From Diphasiastrum complanatum (lineage: Eukaryota > Streptophyta > Lycopodiopsida > Lycopodiales > Lycopodiaceae): a stretch of 64,000 nt of DNA. The stretch covers positions 20,626,410 to 20,690,409 of the forward strand of contig CM055110.1 of NCBI GenBank assembly GCA_029204225.1, given 5' to 3'. Made by a program: the position numbers and the translations under genes. This document shows, in pieces, positions 19,670 through 30,039 of this stretch. Position 1 is the stretch's first letter; each line of letters begins with the position of its first letter. The notes under the pieces were generated by a model. It had not been told where the DNA came from and did not search any database. It was given only the letters and a program-made list of their open reading frames with translations.

Positions 19670-22600
19670 CTCCCTCTTCAACTAGTTTTAGCATAGATTT
19701 AGAAAGTACACCAAGACTTGTTCTATGCTTGAAAAATAAGTCCTTTCCCAATGCTTTGGTAAAGATATCAGCCACACATTCCTTTGATGGGACATGTTCA
19801 AGCTTGATCTCTTTTGCCAACACTTGTTCTCTCACAAAATGGTAAGCCACCTCGATATGTTTGCTCCTTGCATGGAAAACCGGATTGCTTGCTAGACTTT
19901 GGGCTGAAAGGTTGTCACAAAAGATGATTGGACTCTCTGAAAAATCCAGCAAATGAAGCTCCATAATCATCCTCTTGATCCACACCATCTCCTTTGTGCA
20001 TGATGTCAAAGCTTTGTACTCGGCCTCACTAGAAGAAAGTGATATAGTTGCTTGTTTCTTCGACATCCATGAGATAGCTCCATCACCTATGAAAATAGCA
20101 TGTGCATTTATGGATTTTCTATCCATAAGGTCTCCTGCAAAATCTGAATCTGAAAAACCAAATAAGTTAGGTGATGAGCCTCTATAAACAATGCCAAAAT
20201 CTTTTGTTCCCGAGATGTATCTCAAGATCCTCTTTCCTAGTTTCCAATGTTCTATGCTAGGATCTTGCATGAATTGGCTTAATCTACCAACACAATAAGA
20301 TAAATCAGGTCTTGTGATGGTTAGATATATAAGAGAACCTATTAGCTTCCTATAGAGAGTAATGTCCTCGAAGGATCTTTCATTACCTCTTATAGTTAGC
20401 TTTACATGTGATTCCATAGGTGTATCAATAGGATTTGCATCTACCATATGAAATCTATTGAGAATAGAAATAGCATACTTCTCTTGTGAAATAAAAGTGA
20501 TTTGAGAAGTTCTAATTACTTCTATTCCTAAGATATAGCTCAAAAGACCAAGATCATGCACTTCAAATTCCTTTTTTAGTGCTTTCTTGATATCTTCTAT
20601 ATCTTCCTTGTTCCCTCCACTTAAAATAATGTCATCCACATAAATTAGAAGGATTGTAACATCATTAGCACTAATTCTAAAGTAAAGTGAATGATCATAC
20701 TCACTCATAGTGAAGTTTTGAGAAAGTAGAAAAGAGTTAAGCCTAGCATACCAACTCCTTGGTGCTTGCTTAAGACCATACAAACTTTTTTGTAGAAAAC
20801 ACACATGATTAGGCTTGCTATGAGAAACATAGCTCTCGGGTTGCTCCATGTAGACTTCCTCTTCAAGATCACCATTCAAGAAAGCATTAGAAATGTCTAA
20901 TTGCCAAAGATCCCATCCATAAAGAGTTGCAAGGGAAATGATTACTCTTATGCTCACCATCTTTGCCACGGGTGCAAAGGTTTCCTCATAGTCAATGCCA
21001 TGCTCTTGAGCATAACCTTTAGCCACCAACCTTGCCTTCAACTTGTTGATAGATCCATCTTGATTTGTCTTTACCTTGAAGATCCATTTGCATCCAATTG
21101 CACTTTTGCCCTTTGGAAGCTCCACCAATCTCCATGTGTTGTTCTTCATAAGTGCTTCAAACTCAAGATCCATTGCTTGGATCCATTCCTCTTTTTGCCT
21201 TGCTTCATCTACACATGAAGGTACATCAAAAGAAGTTAGGAAAGCATAGTTGGATCCATCCACCACTTGCTTACCTTTGCCATCATAAGTGAGCCTTGAG
21301 GGTTTCACTTTATGCCTTGGAGTTCTCCTTGGAATTTGACTTGAAGAGGCTTCTTCAACATCCACATCCAATGTGTCATCAACTCCATTGTCATCAAGCA
21401 CATTAGTTGCAACAACACCATCATCACTTGAAACAACTTTTGGAATGTTACTTTCATCAAAAATGACATCCCTACTTGTGAACACTTTCTTGATTGAAGG
21501 AACATAAATCCTATATGCTTTGCTTACTTCACTATAACCAACAAAAATGCCCTTTCTTGAAGATGGATCCTCCTTAGTTCTATCATCAAGAGTAATGTTG
21601 AAGTAGCAAATGCATCCAAAAGTTCTTAGAAACTTGACATTAGGCTTCATACCAAACAAAGCTTCAAAAGGGGTTTTTCCTTCCAATACAACACTTGGCC
21701 ATCTATTGCATAGGAAATTTGCACACAACAAAGCATCACTCCAAAAAGGTTTAGGAAGATTAGCATTCAATCTCATTGCCTTTGCACTCTCACACAAGGT
21801 TCTATTCTTCCTCTCGGCCACTCCATTTTGTTGTGGTGTTCTTGGACATGTGTACTCCCTCTTGATCCCATGCTCATCGCAAAAGGCTTTGAATTTGTTA
21901 GAAATGTATTCACCACCATTGTCGCTCCTCAAGCATTTGATTTTGGTTGTAAATTGAGTCTCAATAGCAACTTTGAACTTGACAAACACATCAAACACCT
22001 CATCCTTGCTCTTTAGTAGATAAACCCAACAAAATCTACTAAAATCATCAATGAAAGTTACATACATCTTAGCACCTCCATTGCTAATTGTAGTAACACC
22101 ATGAATATCCGAATGCAAGAGAGAAAAAGGCATCTTAGATCTAGATATAGATCTAGTATATGGCAATCTATGTGATTTAGACAAAGCACATTCTTCACAA
22201 ACATGATTCAAGCAAGTAAGAGACTTGGGAAGTCCCCTTACTACCTCCTTTTTGGCTATTACCTCCAAGGCCTTGTAGTTGAGATGTCCCATCCTTTTAT
22301 GCCATACCTCTTGAATTGACATTTGTTCATTTGCCATGCATCCAACTTGGTTAGCAACAACACATGCATCAAGCTTGAACAATTTCCCTTGCCTTTTCCC
22401 TTTTGCAATGATACTACACCCCTTTTTGATCAAGCAAGCATCACCATCAAACTCAACTTTGAATCCTTTGTCAAGCATTTGGCTTACACTAAGTAAGTTC
22501 TTGGTAATGGATGGAATGAGCAAAACATCTTTCAATTCTATATTCCTATTTGTAGAAAGTGAAATAGGAATTGTGCCAATCCCCTTGATTGCACACTCAC

Positions 22601-23615
22601 CATCATTTGCGGTATAGATTACCTTCCTATCACCATCAAATGCCATTAAAGATGAAAAATACTCTTTATGATATGTCATATGAGAAGTGGCTCCACTATC
22701 AATCCACCAAGGATCAATGTCTCCATGATTAGCCAACAAGCAAGATGACATAACAAAAGCATCATTTGAAAGAAGCTCATCCCCACCCTCATCAATAGTT
22801 AGATTGGTTTGCTTTTCCCCTTGATCCCTCTTTTTCTTAAAACAATCACTAGCAAAATGCCCTTTGACTCCACAATAGAAACATTTTAGCTTAGATCTAT
22901 CCTTCTTTTTGCCAAAAGTAGAGTGCTCACCTTGGTCTTGCCCTTTAGACCAATTGCTTTTACCTTTGCCCTTGAACTTGCCTTTAGAGAACATTGCCTC
23001 CTCTTCTCCTCCTTGAGATGTAGAAGATGCTCCCACTCTTGCTTGCAACCTGAATTCTTCAGCCAACAAGACCTCTTGCAAGTCTCCAACACTTGGTAAA
23101 CATTTTTGGATAGCATAACTTTGAACAAGATTAGCATGATCATCCAACAAGCCATTGAGAATCACTTGAACAAGCTCCTCATTATTTATGCCATCATTAA
23201 TGCATGCTAACTCATCATTCAATGCTTTAACTCTCAAAACAAAAGCATGTCCATTCTCACTCTTCTTTTGCATACAAGAAAAGATTTGCCTTCTTAAAGT
23301 CAACACTCTAGAAGTAGACTTGGATTCATAAACCTTCTTCAAGGCTTCCCAAGCTTCACTAGATGATGTGCACTTACCAACCTCTTTGATAAGCTCATTT
23401 GTCACATTCATCTTGATCATGTGAAGGGCTTTCTTTGCCCTCTTGTCATACCTCAATTGTTCTTGAGGTGCCAAAGGTCTCTCCTCCACACCTACAACAA
23501 TATCCATCAACTCATTCATCTCAAGCAAAGACTCCATCCTTACTTTCCAAGTAGAATAGTTGAGGGAGGTAAGCCTATCATTGCTTTCCAACATGTAGCC
23601 TCCATTTGTAGCCAT
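19665..23615 (-). CDS. Copia gag-pol polyprotein, 1316 aa, intact
   Basis: Single frame from ATG 23615 (MATNGGYMLESNDRLTSLNY). Domains by residue: UBN2-type gag about 10-190; zinc knuckle CFYCGVKGHFASDC 245-258; protease DSG 306-308 in WWIDSGATSHM; GAG pre-integrase about 380-480 with the HHCC motif (H439, H444, C473, C476); integrase catalytic D503, D565 and E601, with 35 residues between the last two; RT about 820-1065 with YVDD 992-995; RNase H about 1150-1290 with D1156/1158, E1197 and D1234. All catalytic residues are intact. The last codons (VEEG) form the polypurine tract and the TGA stop lies inside the 3' LTR. Typical Pseudoviridae length and order. Confidence 0.97.
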   Translation of the reverse strand: MATNGGYMLESNDRLTSLNYSTWKVRMESLLEMNELMDIVVGVEERPLAPQEQLRYDKRAKKALHMIKMNVTNELIKEVGKCTSSSEAWEALKKVYESKSTSRVLTLRRQIFSCMQKKSENGHAFVLRVKALNDELACINDGINNEELVQVILNGLLDDHANLVQSYAIQKCLPSVGDLQEVLLAEEFRLQARVGASSTSQGGEEEAMFSKGKFKGKGKSNWSKGQDQGEHSTFGKKKDRSKLKCFYCGVKGHFASDCFKKKRDQGEKQTNLTIDEGGDELLSNDAFVMSSCLLANHGDIDPWWIDSGATSHMTYHKEYFSSLMAFDGDRKVIYTANDGECAIKGIGTIPISLSTNRNIELKDVLLIPSITKNLLSVSQMLDKGFKVEFDGDACLIKKGCSIIAKGKRQGKLFKLDACVVANQVGCMANEQMSIQEVWHKRMGHLNYKALEVIAKKEVVRGLPKSLTCLNHVCEECALSKSHRLPYTRSISRSKMPFSLLHSDIHGVTTISNGGAKMYVTFIDDFSRFCWVYLLKSKDEVFDVFVKFKVAIETQFTTKIKCLRSDNGGEYISNKFKAFCDEHGIKREYTCPRTPQQNGVAERKNRTLCESAKAMRLNANLPKPFWSDALLCANFLCNRWPSVVLEGKTPFEALFGMKPNVKFLRTFGCICYFNITLDDRTKEDPSSRKGIFVGYSEVSKAYRIYVPSIKKVFTSRDVIFDESNIPKVVSSDDGVVATNVLDDNGVDDTLDVDVEEASSSQIPRRTPRHKVKPSRLTYDGKGKQVVDGSNYAFLTSFDVPSCVDEARQKEEWIQAMDLEFEALMKNNTWRLVELPKGKSAIGCKWIFKVKTNQDGSINKLKARLVAKGYAQEHGIDYEETFAPVAKMVSIRVIISLATLYGWDLWQLDISNAFLNGDLEEEVYMEQPESYVSHSKPNHVCFLQKSLYGLKQAPRSWYARLNSFLLSQNFTMSEYDHSLYFRISANDVTILLIYVDDIILSGGNKEDIEDIKKALKKEFEVHDLGLLSYILGIEVIRTSQITFISQEKYAISILNRFHMVDANPIDTPMESHVKLTIRGNERSFEDITLYRKLIGSLIYLTITRPDLSYCVGRLSQFMQDPSIEHWKLGKRILRYISGTKDFGIVYRGSSPNLFGFSDSDFAGDLMDRKSINAHAIFIGDGAISWMSKKQATISLSSSEAEYKALTSCTKEMVWIKRMIMELHLLDFSESPIIFCDNLSAQSLASNPVFHARSKHIEVAYHFVREQVLAKEIKLEHVPSKECVADIFTKALGKDLFFKHRTSLGVLSKSMLKLVEEGV
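19670..19683 (-). other. Polypurine tract of intact copia
   Basis: Minus strand TTGAAGAGGGAG directly before the 3' LTR; primes plus-strand DNA synthesis. It is translated as the final residues of the polyprotein. Confidence 0.85.
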
Positions 23616-24212
23616 GTTGCAATGATTGATCTCTGATCTTTGACCTGTTCCAATGCACTAAGCACTCTCTTGAATCAACAAATGAAACACAAGAAGAAAT
23701 CACAAAGATTTGGAACCTAAAACCTTACTTTTTCTCTCTTTTCCTCACTTTTTCCTTAATTTTAGCCACTAGTTTTATGATTTCTTGATCAAACCAAGAC
23801 CAAACCTCAATATACTTGCTTTTCCCTCACTCCTAAGATTGAAATACACTCTTGAATCATTCAGCAAACTGAAAATCAGAGGGTTACATCAATTTTGAAG
23901 TTTTTGACATGAAGAAGCAAGAAATTGAATCAAAAAACTATATGCTAGAATGGAAAACTAATAGGATCTTGTTGGATCTTGCATCTCCCTCTTTCCAAAA
24001 CAATTTTTGTCTCCTTATTCTGATAAGTACAGAGGGAATTCGCCCTACTTCAATTGAAATGCATACAAATGATGTTTTGATCACAAAGATCCAATTTCTA
24101 CACATAAATCAACAAGATTTTTAGCTAGAAACTTGATTGGAATGCTACAAAAGCAAACTCGCCCACAAATCTCTTCTAAATCTGGCAAAACCTGCACATT
24201 TGGCCGCCTAAT
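23616..24212 (-). other. Untranslated leader of intact copia
   Basis: 597 bp between the primer site and the gag-pol start. No conserved ORF. It would hold dimerisation and packaging signals, which cannot be located by eye. Confidence 0.6.
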
Positions 24213-24224
24213 GCTCTGATACCA
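24213..24224 (-). other. Primer-binding site (initiator-Met tRNA)
   Basis: Minus strand TGGTATCAGAGC directly follows the CACA end of the 5' LTR with no spacer. It is complementary to the 3' end of plant initiator-Met tRNA. Confidence 0.92.
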
Positions 24225-24877
24225 TGTGAAAAACTCAGATCCAAAAGATGCTAAAGTTTCATAAAGATCTTGGCCATGGAAGTTATGCACATCTAGATTG
24301 AAAAAATGATAGAAATTGTGATGTTAAGCATACTAAACATCAACTAAACATCAAAATCTGATCATAAGCTTCCACAAACAGAAACTTGCTGTCCCTGTCC
24401 GTACTTCAGAGCCTACAACCTGCATTTCACACGTGTGAAGCCATAGCAACAAAGAAATCACAATTCTAGTGGCTAGAATGCAAGATATGAACAAAAAAGT
24501 GAGAGAGAAGAAGATGGATCTTCAAAGAGCATAACATTCATTCAATAGAATGAAAATGAGATGTGTACATACTCGTGGAGATGGCTATTTATAGCAGCCA
24601 TAGTGCCTCTTGGCCACTTGTCTTATGATAGGCTAAAATTGGGGTCCAATAGGATTCACCCATCTACCTAGAAATTTGGTCAAATAGGAATGCACCAAAT
24701 TATGAGCCAATAGAAGAGCTCCACACTCGACCTCCTCTAATTAATGTGACCTCAAAAGTAGTGTACACATACTTTGGGCCTCTACATACATGTATGAACC
24801 TATCTCTAACTTTTATTTGGCCATAGGCCTACAAAATCTCAAGTTAGGAAAATACTACTAGTTGACAATTTTTCACA
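24225..24877 (-). repeat. 5' LTR of intact copia (promoter LTR)
   Basis: 653 bp, same sequence as the 3' LTR. The minus-strand TATA box CTATAAATAG lies at 24585-24594, and a G-box palindrome (CACGTG core) near 24414-24427 lies downstream of it. It would drive transcription towards lower coordinates. Confidence 0.95.
24585..24594 (-). promoter_or_regulatory. TATA box of intact copia 5' LTR
   Basis: CTATAAATAG on the minus strand, about 290 bp inside the LTR from its 5' end. It is the best core-promoter match in the LTR and has the expected orientation. Confidence 0.6.
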
Positions 24878-24882
24878 CATAC
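24878..24882. repeat. Target-site duplication CATAC (right)
   Basis: Matches 19012-19016 exactly, proving insertion of the intact copia into pre-existing copia sequence. Confidence 0.9.
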
Positions 24883-26160
24883 TATAGTTGTTGACCTGCA
24901 ATATCATCATCTTCGGATTTGCCGTTGATATGTTGTTCGTCAAGAGTAGATGAGCTTGGACCTTCAATGTGAATATTCGACTGAGGAATTGGAGAAGTTA
25001 ATATGTCAGGAGAATCTGACAAGTCAGGTACATGGGCACTACTTTTTTCTTTAAGGTCGATAAACTGATATTCGATGAAGATGACATCCTGGCTAGTGAA
25101 TATCTTTGACTCGATGGGATCGAACAACTTGTAGGCTTGATATGAAGTAGTTTAGCTGATGAAAATACATTTGATACTCTGGAAGTCGAGCTTCTTCCTA
25201 AGATCATGAGGAATCTGCGCATAAGCAGTACATCCAAAAACTTGTAAATTTGACAAAGAAGGTCTGGTACCCATCCAAACTTCGAATGATGTTTTGTCTA
25301 AGAGACCTTTAGTAGGACATCTGTTCTGAATATAGGTTGCTGTTGAAACAACTTCAGTCTAGAAGGGCTTCGAGAGTGATAACATGCACTTTGCCGATTC
25401 GACTAAGGTTCTGTTCTTTCTCTCAGCAAGACCATTTGACTTAGGTGAATAGGAGGTTTATGTATTGTTGCTCAATGCCATTGTTAATGCAATACTCCTT
25501 GAATTCGGTGGAGATGTATTATCCCCCATTGTTGGACCTCAATCTTTGAGTCGTTTACCCATTTGATTTTTCACATGCTCTTTGAATTGTCTGAACTTAA
25601 TGAAAGCCTCTGATTTTTGTTTAATGAATTAAACAGCTGTTCTTCTGGAGAATTCGTCAATAAAGGTAATGAAATACTTTGCATCTAGCAATGAAGGAGT
25701 TTGCATAGGTCCACATATTTCTGCATGAACAACATCTAACAAACCTTTTGCTGCATGCCTATGACTCGATCTAAAAAAAATCCTAGTCTACTTTCCAAGG
25801 ATGCAGCTATGGCAGACATGGAGATCGACTTTACCAGAAGGATAGTTGAGATCAACAGCCATGGATCATTTGAACATGTTCAATACCAATGCATAATAAG
25901 ATGTCCTAAGCGATGATGTCATAATAATGCTTTATTGACAAGAACAGAGGTTTTTAAGGCTTGACTAGTTTCAGAATAACAATGCGCCAATCTATATGAG
26001 TATCTCTGCTTCTTGTCGAGTGCAAGGATCTTATCACACCTATTAATAATTCTGCATTGATTATATTCAAACTCCACCTTATGACCTAAATTTGCAATTC
26101 TACTTACTGATAACAGATTTATAGAGAGTTTAGGAACATATAAAACTTTGACAATAGTTT
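24882..26160 (-). pseudogene. Copia integrase, heavily decayed
   Basis: Fragments in all three frames, for example KIFTSQDVIFIEYQF near 25090, FQVFGCTAYAQIPHDLRKKL-like near 25190-25240 and PTPQSNG/ERKNRTL-like near 25410-25440. The C-terminal hinge is rich in Ser, Asp and Pro. No long open frame. Confidence 0.65.
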
Positions 26161-26178
26161 GAATTGATCATCCTGGAA

Positions 26179-26517
26179 TCACAATCTTACAGTACCTTCA
26201 CCTTCAGTAGTGCGAGTGTTATTGTCACCAAGATGAACATACTTCTTTGTGCTGTAAGACATATAGGAGTTGAAGATCTCACATTGATTGGTCATGTGTT
26301 GAGTAGCTCCAGAATCCAGAAACCAAGAATCATCCAAAACTGCGCCTTGGTTTTTGACCATAAATGCGCCTTCATCCACTTTGACATGGGGAGATGATGT
26401 AATTGTATTTGCTTGTTGATCAGGTTGCTTGGCTGCGTTCTTTGCTTTGAGAATTCGACAATCCTGAATCTCATGGTTATTGCGTTTGCAATACCTGCAA
26501 AACATCTTCTTCTTCAA
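26179..26517 (-). pseudogene. Copia zinc knuckle and protease
   Basis: MKKKMFCRYCKRNNHEIQDC carries a CX2CX4HX4C knuckle; SWFLDSGATQHMT carries the protease DSG triad. The downstream HLGDNNTRTTEGEGTVRL matches copia protease. 112 codons open. Confidence 0.82.
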
Positions 26518-26529
26518 CTGTGGATTTGA

Positions 26530-27062
26530 TTATTGTCCTTGACTTTGAGTCGGCTTCTGATTTGTTGCAGCCTTCTTGGAGCTTTCTCGCAGCAACATAG
26601 TGATAACTCTGGTAAGAGTTAAATCTGAGTGTGTCGTGATGATCATCACCCAATTCTCATATGTAGAGAGTAGACTTGAAACCAATGTCATGATTGCATC
26701 TTGATCATCTATTATTGATCCGACAACGGCCATTTGTTGTAAGAGATTCTTAAACTGATTAATGTGACTTTGAAGAGAATCACCATTTGACATCTTGAGT
26801 GTGAAGAATTTCCTTCATAGGTGTAACTTAGTAGTTACATCTCTCACATCATATAGTGAGCCCAGGATGTCCCAAACTTCTTTTGAAGTTTTGGCTTCAG
26901 CTATGTGGCCAATTTGAGTATCTGATATATTGAGAATAATAAGCGCGAAAGCTTTACCATCCTTTGATTTTCACTTTGAGTCTTATGTGTCGTCTTCAAG
27001 TTTCACTTCAATACCTGTAACAACATACCACAACTCGTTGGCGATTAGCAAGGGCTTAGAAT
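26530..27062 (-). pseudogene. Copia gag (UBN2), N-terminus deleted
   Basis: SNGDSLQSHINQFKNLLQQM, DDQDAIMTLVSSLLSTYENW and the upstream KDGKAFALIILNISDTQIGH match copia gag; upstream parts carry stops. Reading enters from LLIANELWYVVTGIE, directly beside the primer site. Confidence 0.8.
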
Positions 27063-27074
27063 GCTCTGATACCA
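27063..27074 (-). other. Primer-binding site of old copia
   Basis: Minus strand TGGTATCAGAGC, abutting the LTR end (CCGACA). Complementary to initiator-Met tRNA. Confidence 0.88.
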
Positions 27075-28358
27075 TGTCGGAAATAGGTGAGTAATGGAAT
27101 AGCGAAAACTTCCTACTTCCAATGCATGACTATGCCTATCAAAAATTGAACAAAGCAGTAGTGATGGAAATCACGTCCAAGCTTTAGCAACTAACTTTCG
27201 CTAGATACTAAGTGATTACGTATCTAAACACAAAGTATTGAATTCTCAGACAATTTCTACCAGTTACAAAATCACTACAGAGATACATGCATTATGACAC
27301 AAACTGAACGCAATAAGAAAATAGTGCTAATTCAAAAAAACAAGATCAGATGTTAATGAGTGCAAAACAATAGCGGATAGAAACCACACACTCTAAAGCT
27401 ATCTCTAAGTAACTAAAAATAAGTCCAAAATAATCGACTCTACTGATAAGCAGTAGCGCAATATCAACTCTAAAATAAATCTCTAAAGACTGAGCTAGAA
27501 TGTTCAAGAGAGTTCAAGCTTGAAAGCTCGATAGAGAGCTAACTACAATACTTTCTGGTTGTGAACGATCTGCTTGATAAGAGCGCAAGAAGCGTCGTGT
27601 AATAACACTCAACTCCTTCACAATTCACAATATTGATAATGAGATGTATGAACATCTGATTTATACTAAGTAATTAGGTCGTCGAATGCGACTGCCAGTT
27701 GGCTGGAGTCTGCTGACATTCATCCAGTTCTTCTCAGAAGTTGCTTGCTGATAAGCGGTGACATTTGGCCATAGACAGTTTGTCTGTATAAATGAACGTG
27801 ACTGTCATGCTGCAGAAATGATTGTTATCAGGAAAAGCGACAGTGTCACAAAAAGGCAATAGTGTCGGCTTTCTGCGAGAAATACGACAGTGTCGTAAAA
27901 TCTCATTTTCTTAATATTTGGGGTAGCCCCACACTTTGCCAAAGTCATTTCCTTAACATTTGAGACACTTTGAAAAAGACGAAACATGTGATACTGCATT
28001 TGTACTCGCAATTTCTGACAGGCAAAAAATGCAAAGAAGACAACATTGCATTTTTACTCGAAATTCCTGATAGGCAAAAAAATGCGAAAAATGCGACATT
28101 GTATTTTTACTTGCAATTTTTGACAGTGCTGCTTTAAGAGAAAATTGACTGTAGCAAAAAGATGATAGTGTCGGGTTTTGTAGTGAGAGAAAATTTTCGA
28201 CACTGTTGTGAAACTCCGTGTATTTCTGCAGATTGTGTAAAAACACTTGTAATACTACAGACTGTGTAAAACACAGAAAAATCCGTAGAACTAGATAAAT
28301 AATTGGATGAAAATTAAAAACCGATTAGTCAATTAATAAGAAGGAGAATAATCCAACA
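27075..28358 (-). repeat. 5' LTR of old copia (1284 bp)
   Basis: Plus strand TGTCGGA...TCCAACA; the minus strand begins TGTTGGATTATTC. A second, 5'-truncated copy in the same orientation is at 61238-61940 (shared AGTAATTAGGTCGTC and GAAGGAGAATAATCCAACA). It contains many GACAGTGTCG-like short motifs around 27840-28210. Confidence 0.8.
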
Positions 28359-28476
28359 ATGCAGCACCGAGAGAATCAGTCGACCACTGTCTTCGTGCAA
28401 TAGTAGGATCATTATGATTCGATTGTTCCGACCCTTCTGATCCTCAGACCCATCTCCATCACATTTCTCTTCGACA

Positions 28477-28488
28477 TGGTATCAGAGC
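28477..28488 (+). other. Primer-binding site, with a second degenerate copy
   Basis: TGGTATCAGAGC preceded by CGACA. A near-copy (CGACATGGTATCAAAG) sits 58 bp downstream at 28535-28546, so the LTR edge plus primer site has been locally duplicated. Confidence 0.85.
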
Positions 28489-28778
28489 TGTAATTACTAC
28501 TCTCTGATTTTTTTTTTTATATCTGATATCGACATGGTATCAAAGTCTCTCTGATCACTTAATCTAATACTTATATCGTATCAGAAGCAATTTTTCTTTT
28601 AGACCTATTTTTTTAAAGTCTGATAAGCTTCCCACATAACCTGATTCTATTAGGCGATAGAATAATTGTTTTCTTGTTTTGTAAATTGCATTAGATTTTC
28701 ATTCTTAAGTCACTGATAGATATTATTGTCACTTAGACTAACTGCCACAAGGATTCGCAAGGGAAAGCAAGTCCCATT

Positions 28779-29340
28779 ATGGACAAGCTCGATGGAGACA
28801 ATTATCATATGTGAAAATTTAAGATGAAAACTGTACTAATGGCTAAGGAGTTGTATGATGTTGTCACAAGTGTAGAGGCAAGACCCGAAGTAGATGACGC
28901 TGCAATCTCTTGATGGAAGCTGAAGGATGGAAAGGCTTTCGCGCTGGTCATCCTCAACATATCAAACACTCAATCGGCCATGTGTCTGAAACTTAGACCT
29001 CCAAGTATGACATCCTGAGCACCCTGTATGAGGTGCACAACGTAGCTTTCAAGCTACATCTTAGGAGAAAATTTGTCTCCCTCAAGATGACAAATGGTGA
29101 TTCCCTACAGAGAATCACATCAACCAGTTCAAGAACCTACTGAACAAATGGCCACTGTCGAATCAATCATAGATGATCAAAATGCATAAATGACACTCAT
29201 TTCAAGCTTTCCAAGCTCATACGACAACTTGGGTGATGATTATCATGACATACCTAGAACTAACTCTTTCAAGAGTCATCACAATGTGGATGCAGAAAGA
29301 CACTAGAAGGAAAAAAGCCCTCCAGTTCCTCAACTATCGA
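28779..29340 (+). pseudogene. Copia gag, broken
   Basis: MDKLDGDNYHM at the ATG, then KMKTVLMAKELYDVVTSVEA, KDGKAFALVILNISNTQSAM and LKMTNGDSLQ, matching gag at 26530-27062. Stops and frame changes throughout. Confidence 0.75.
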
Positions 29341-29479
29341 CTCTCACATCTTACACACCAAAAAGGCTCAACTAAGTAGAAGAAGAAAGGCCTGAAGCAA
29401 TCAAAGCAAAACCAGAAGCGGACACAACGTCAAGAGCAATCGACGAATCCACCGACAAAGAAGAAGTTGTTCTACATAT

Positions 29480-29970
29480 ACTACGTCTCAACGGAGTCAT
29501 CGAAGAAGACATCTACATGCTACAGCCTGAAGGATACGTTCTCGAAGGTATGAAACATCATGTTTGTAAACTCCATAAGGCACTTTATGGCTTGAAGCAG
29601 TCGCCAAGAGTTTGGTTTCAGAGGATCAAAATATTCCTCATCCAACACGGCTACCAACCAAGCACTGCTGATTCTAATGTCTACTTCAAGTCAGTGCAAC
29701 ATTCCTTCATTATCATCACCTTGTATGTCGATGATAGATTGCATTTCAGCAACAATCTTGGCTGGTGAAGGATGCTAACAAATGTTGTCTTCCGAATTCA
29801 ACATGACCAATCTGGACGAAGCTCACTACTATCTGGGTATTCAAATCCACAAAGAGATATCAAGACGACTGATTTATATCACTCAACAAAGGTATATTCA
29901 CAATACTCTTATCGGATATACTCTAATCAATTGTAAAATAGCTCACTCACTAATGGATCTAGGGCTATGA
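29480..29970 (+). pseudogene. Copia reverse transcriptase fragment
   Basis: LNGVIEEDIYMLQPEGYVLE, HKALYGLKQSPRVWFQRIKI and ITLYVDDRLHFSNN (catalytic VDD) in 29517-29768; MTNLDEAHYYLGIQIHKEIS and RYIHNTLIGYTLINCKIAHS in 29782-29970. The N-terminal RT is missing because of the internal deletion. Confidence 0.8.
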
Positions 29971-30039
29971 TTGTCAAAGGACCAATGTCCTCAGACCAAG
30001 CAAGAAAATGAGTAGATGAGAGAATATCCATATCAATCG

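Larger units (their letters stand above)
19017..24877 (-). mobile_element. Intact Ty1/copia LTR retrotransposon
   Basis: 5861 bp. LTRs of 653 bp at 19017-19669 and 24225-24877 appear identical base for base by eye, with TGTGAAAAA...TTTTTCACA termini, a CATAC target duplication, an initiator-Met primer site at 24213-24224, a polypurine tract at 19670-19683 and one uninterrupted 1316-aa gag-pol frame (23615-19665). Identical LTRs imply recent insertion. It sits inside an older copia element (17937-28358) in the same orientation. Everything needed for autonomous transposition is present. Confidence 0.96.
24883..27062 (-). mobile_element. Old Ty1/copia element, 5' part (gag, protease, integrase)
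   Basis: Continuation of the copia at 17937-19016. In minus-strand order: gag (about 27060-26530), zinc knuckle and protease (26517-26179), integrase (about 26160-25140, many stops) and the integrase C-terminus/RT hinge (25127-24882). Its 5' LTR is at 27075-28358. Gag begins within a few codons of the primer site, so the leader and gag start have been deleted. Confidence 0.85.

Noticed and set aside
23909-24124. 71-codon plus-strand frame in the intact copia leader
   Set aside because: Antisense to the leader, no conserved features.
28535-28546. Second primer-binding site as start of another element
   Set aside because: It follows a short duplication of the LTR edge; no separate LTR precedes it.
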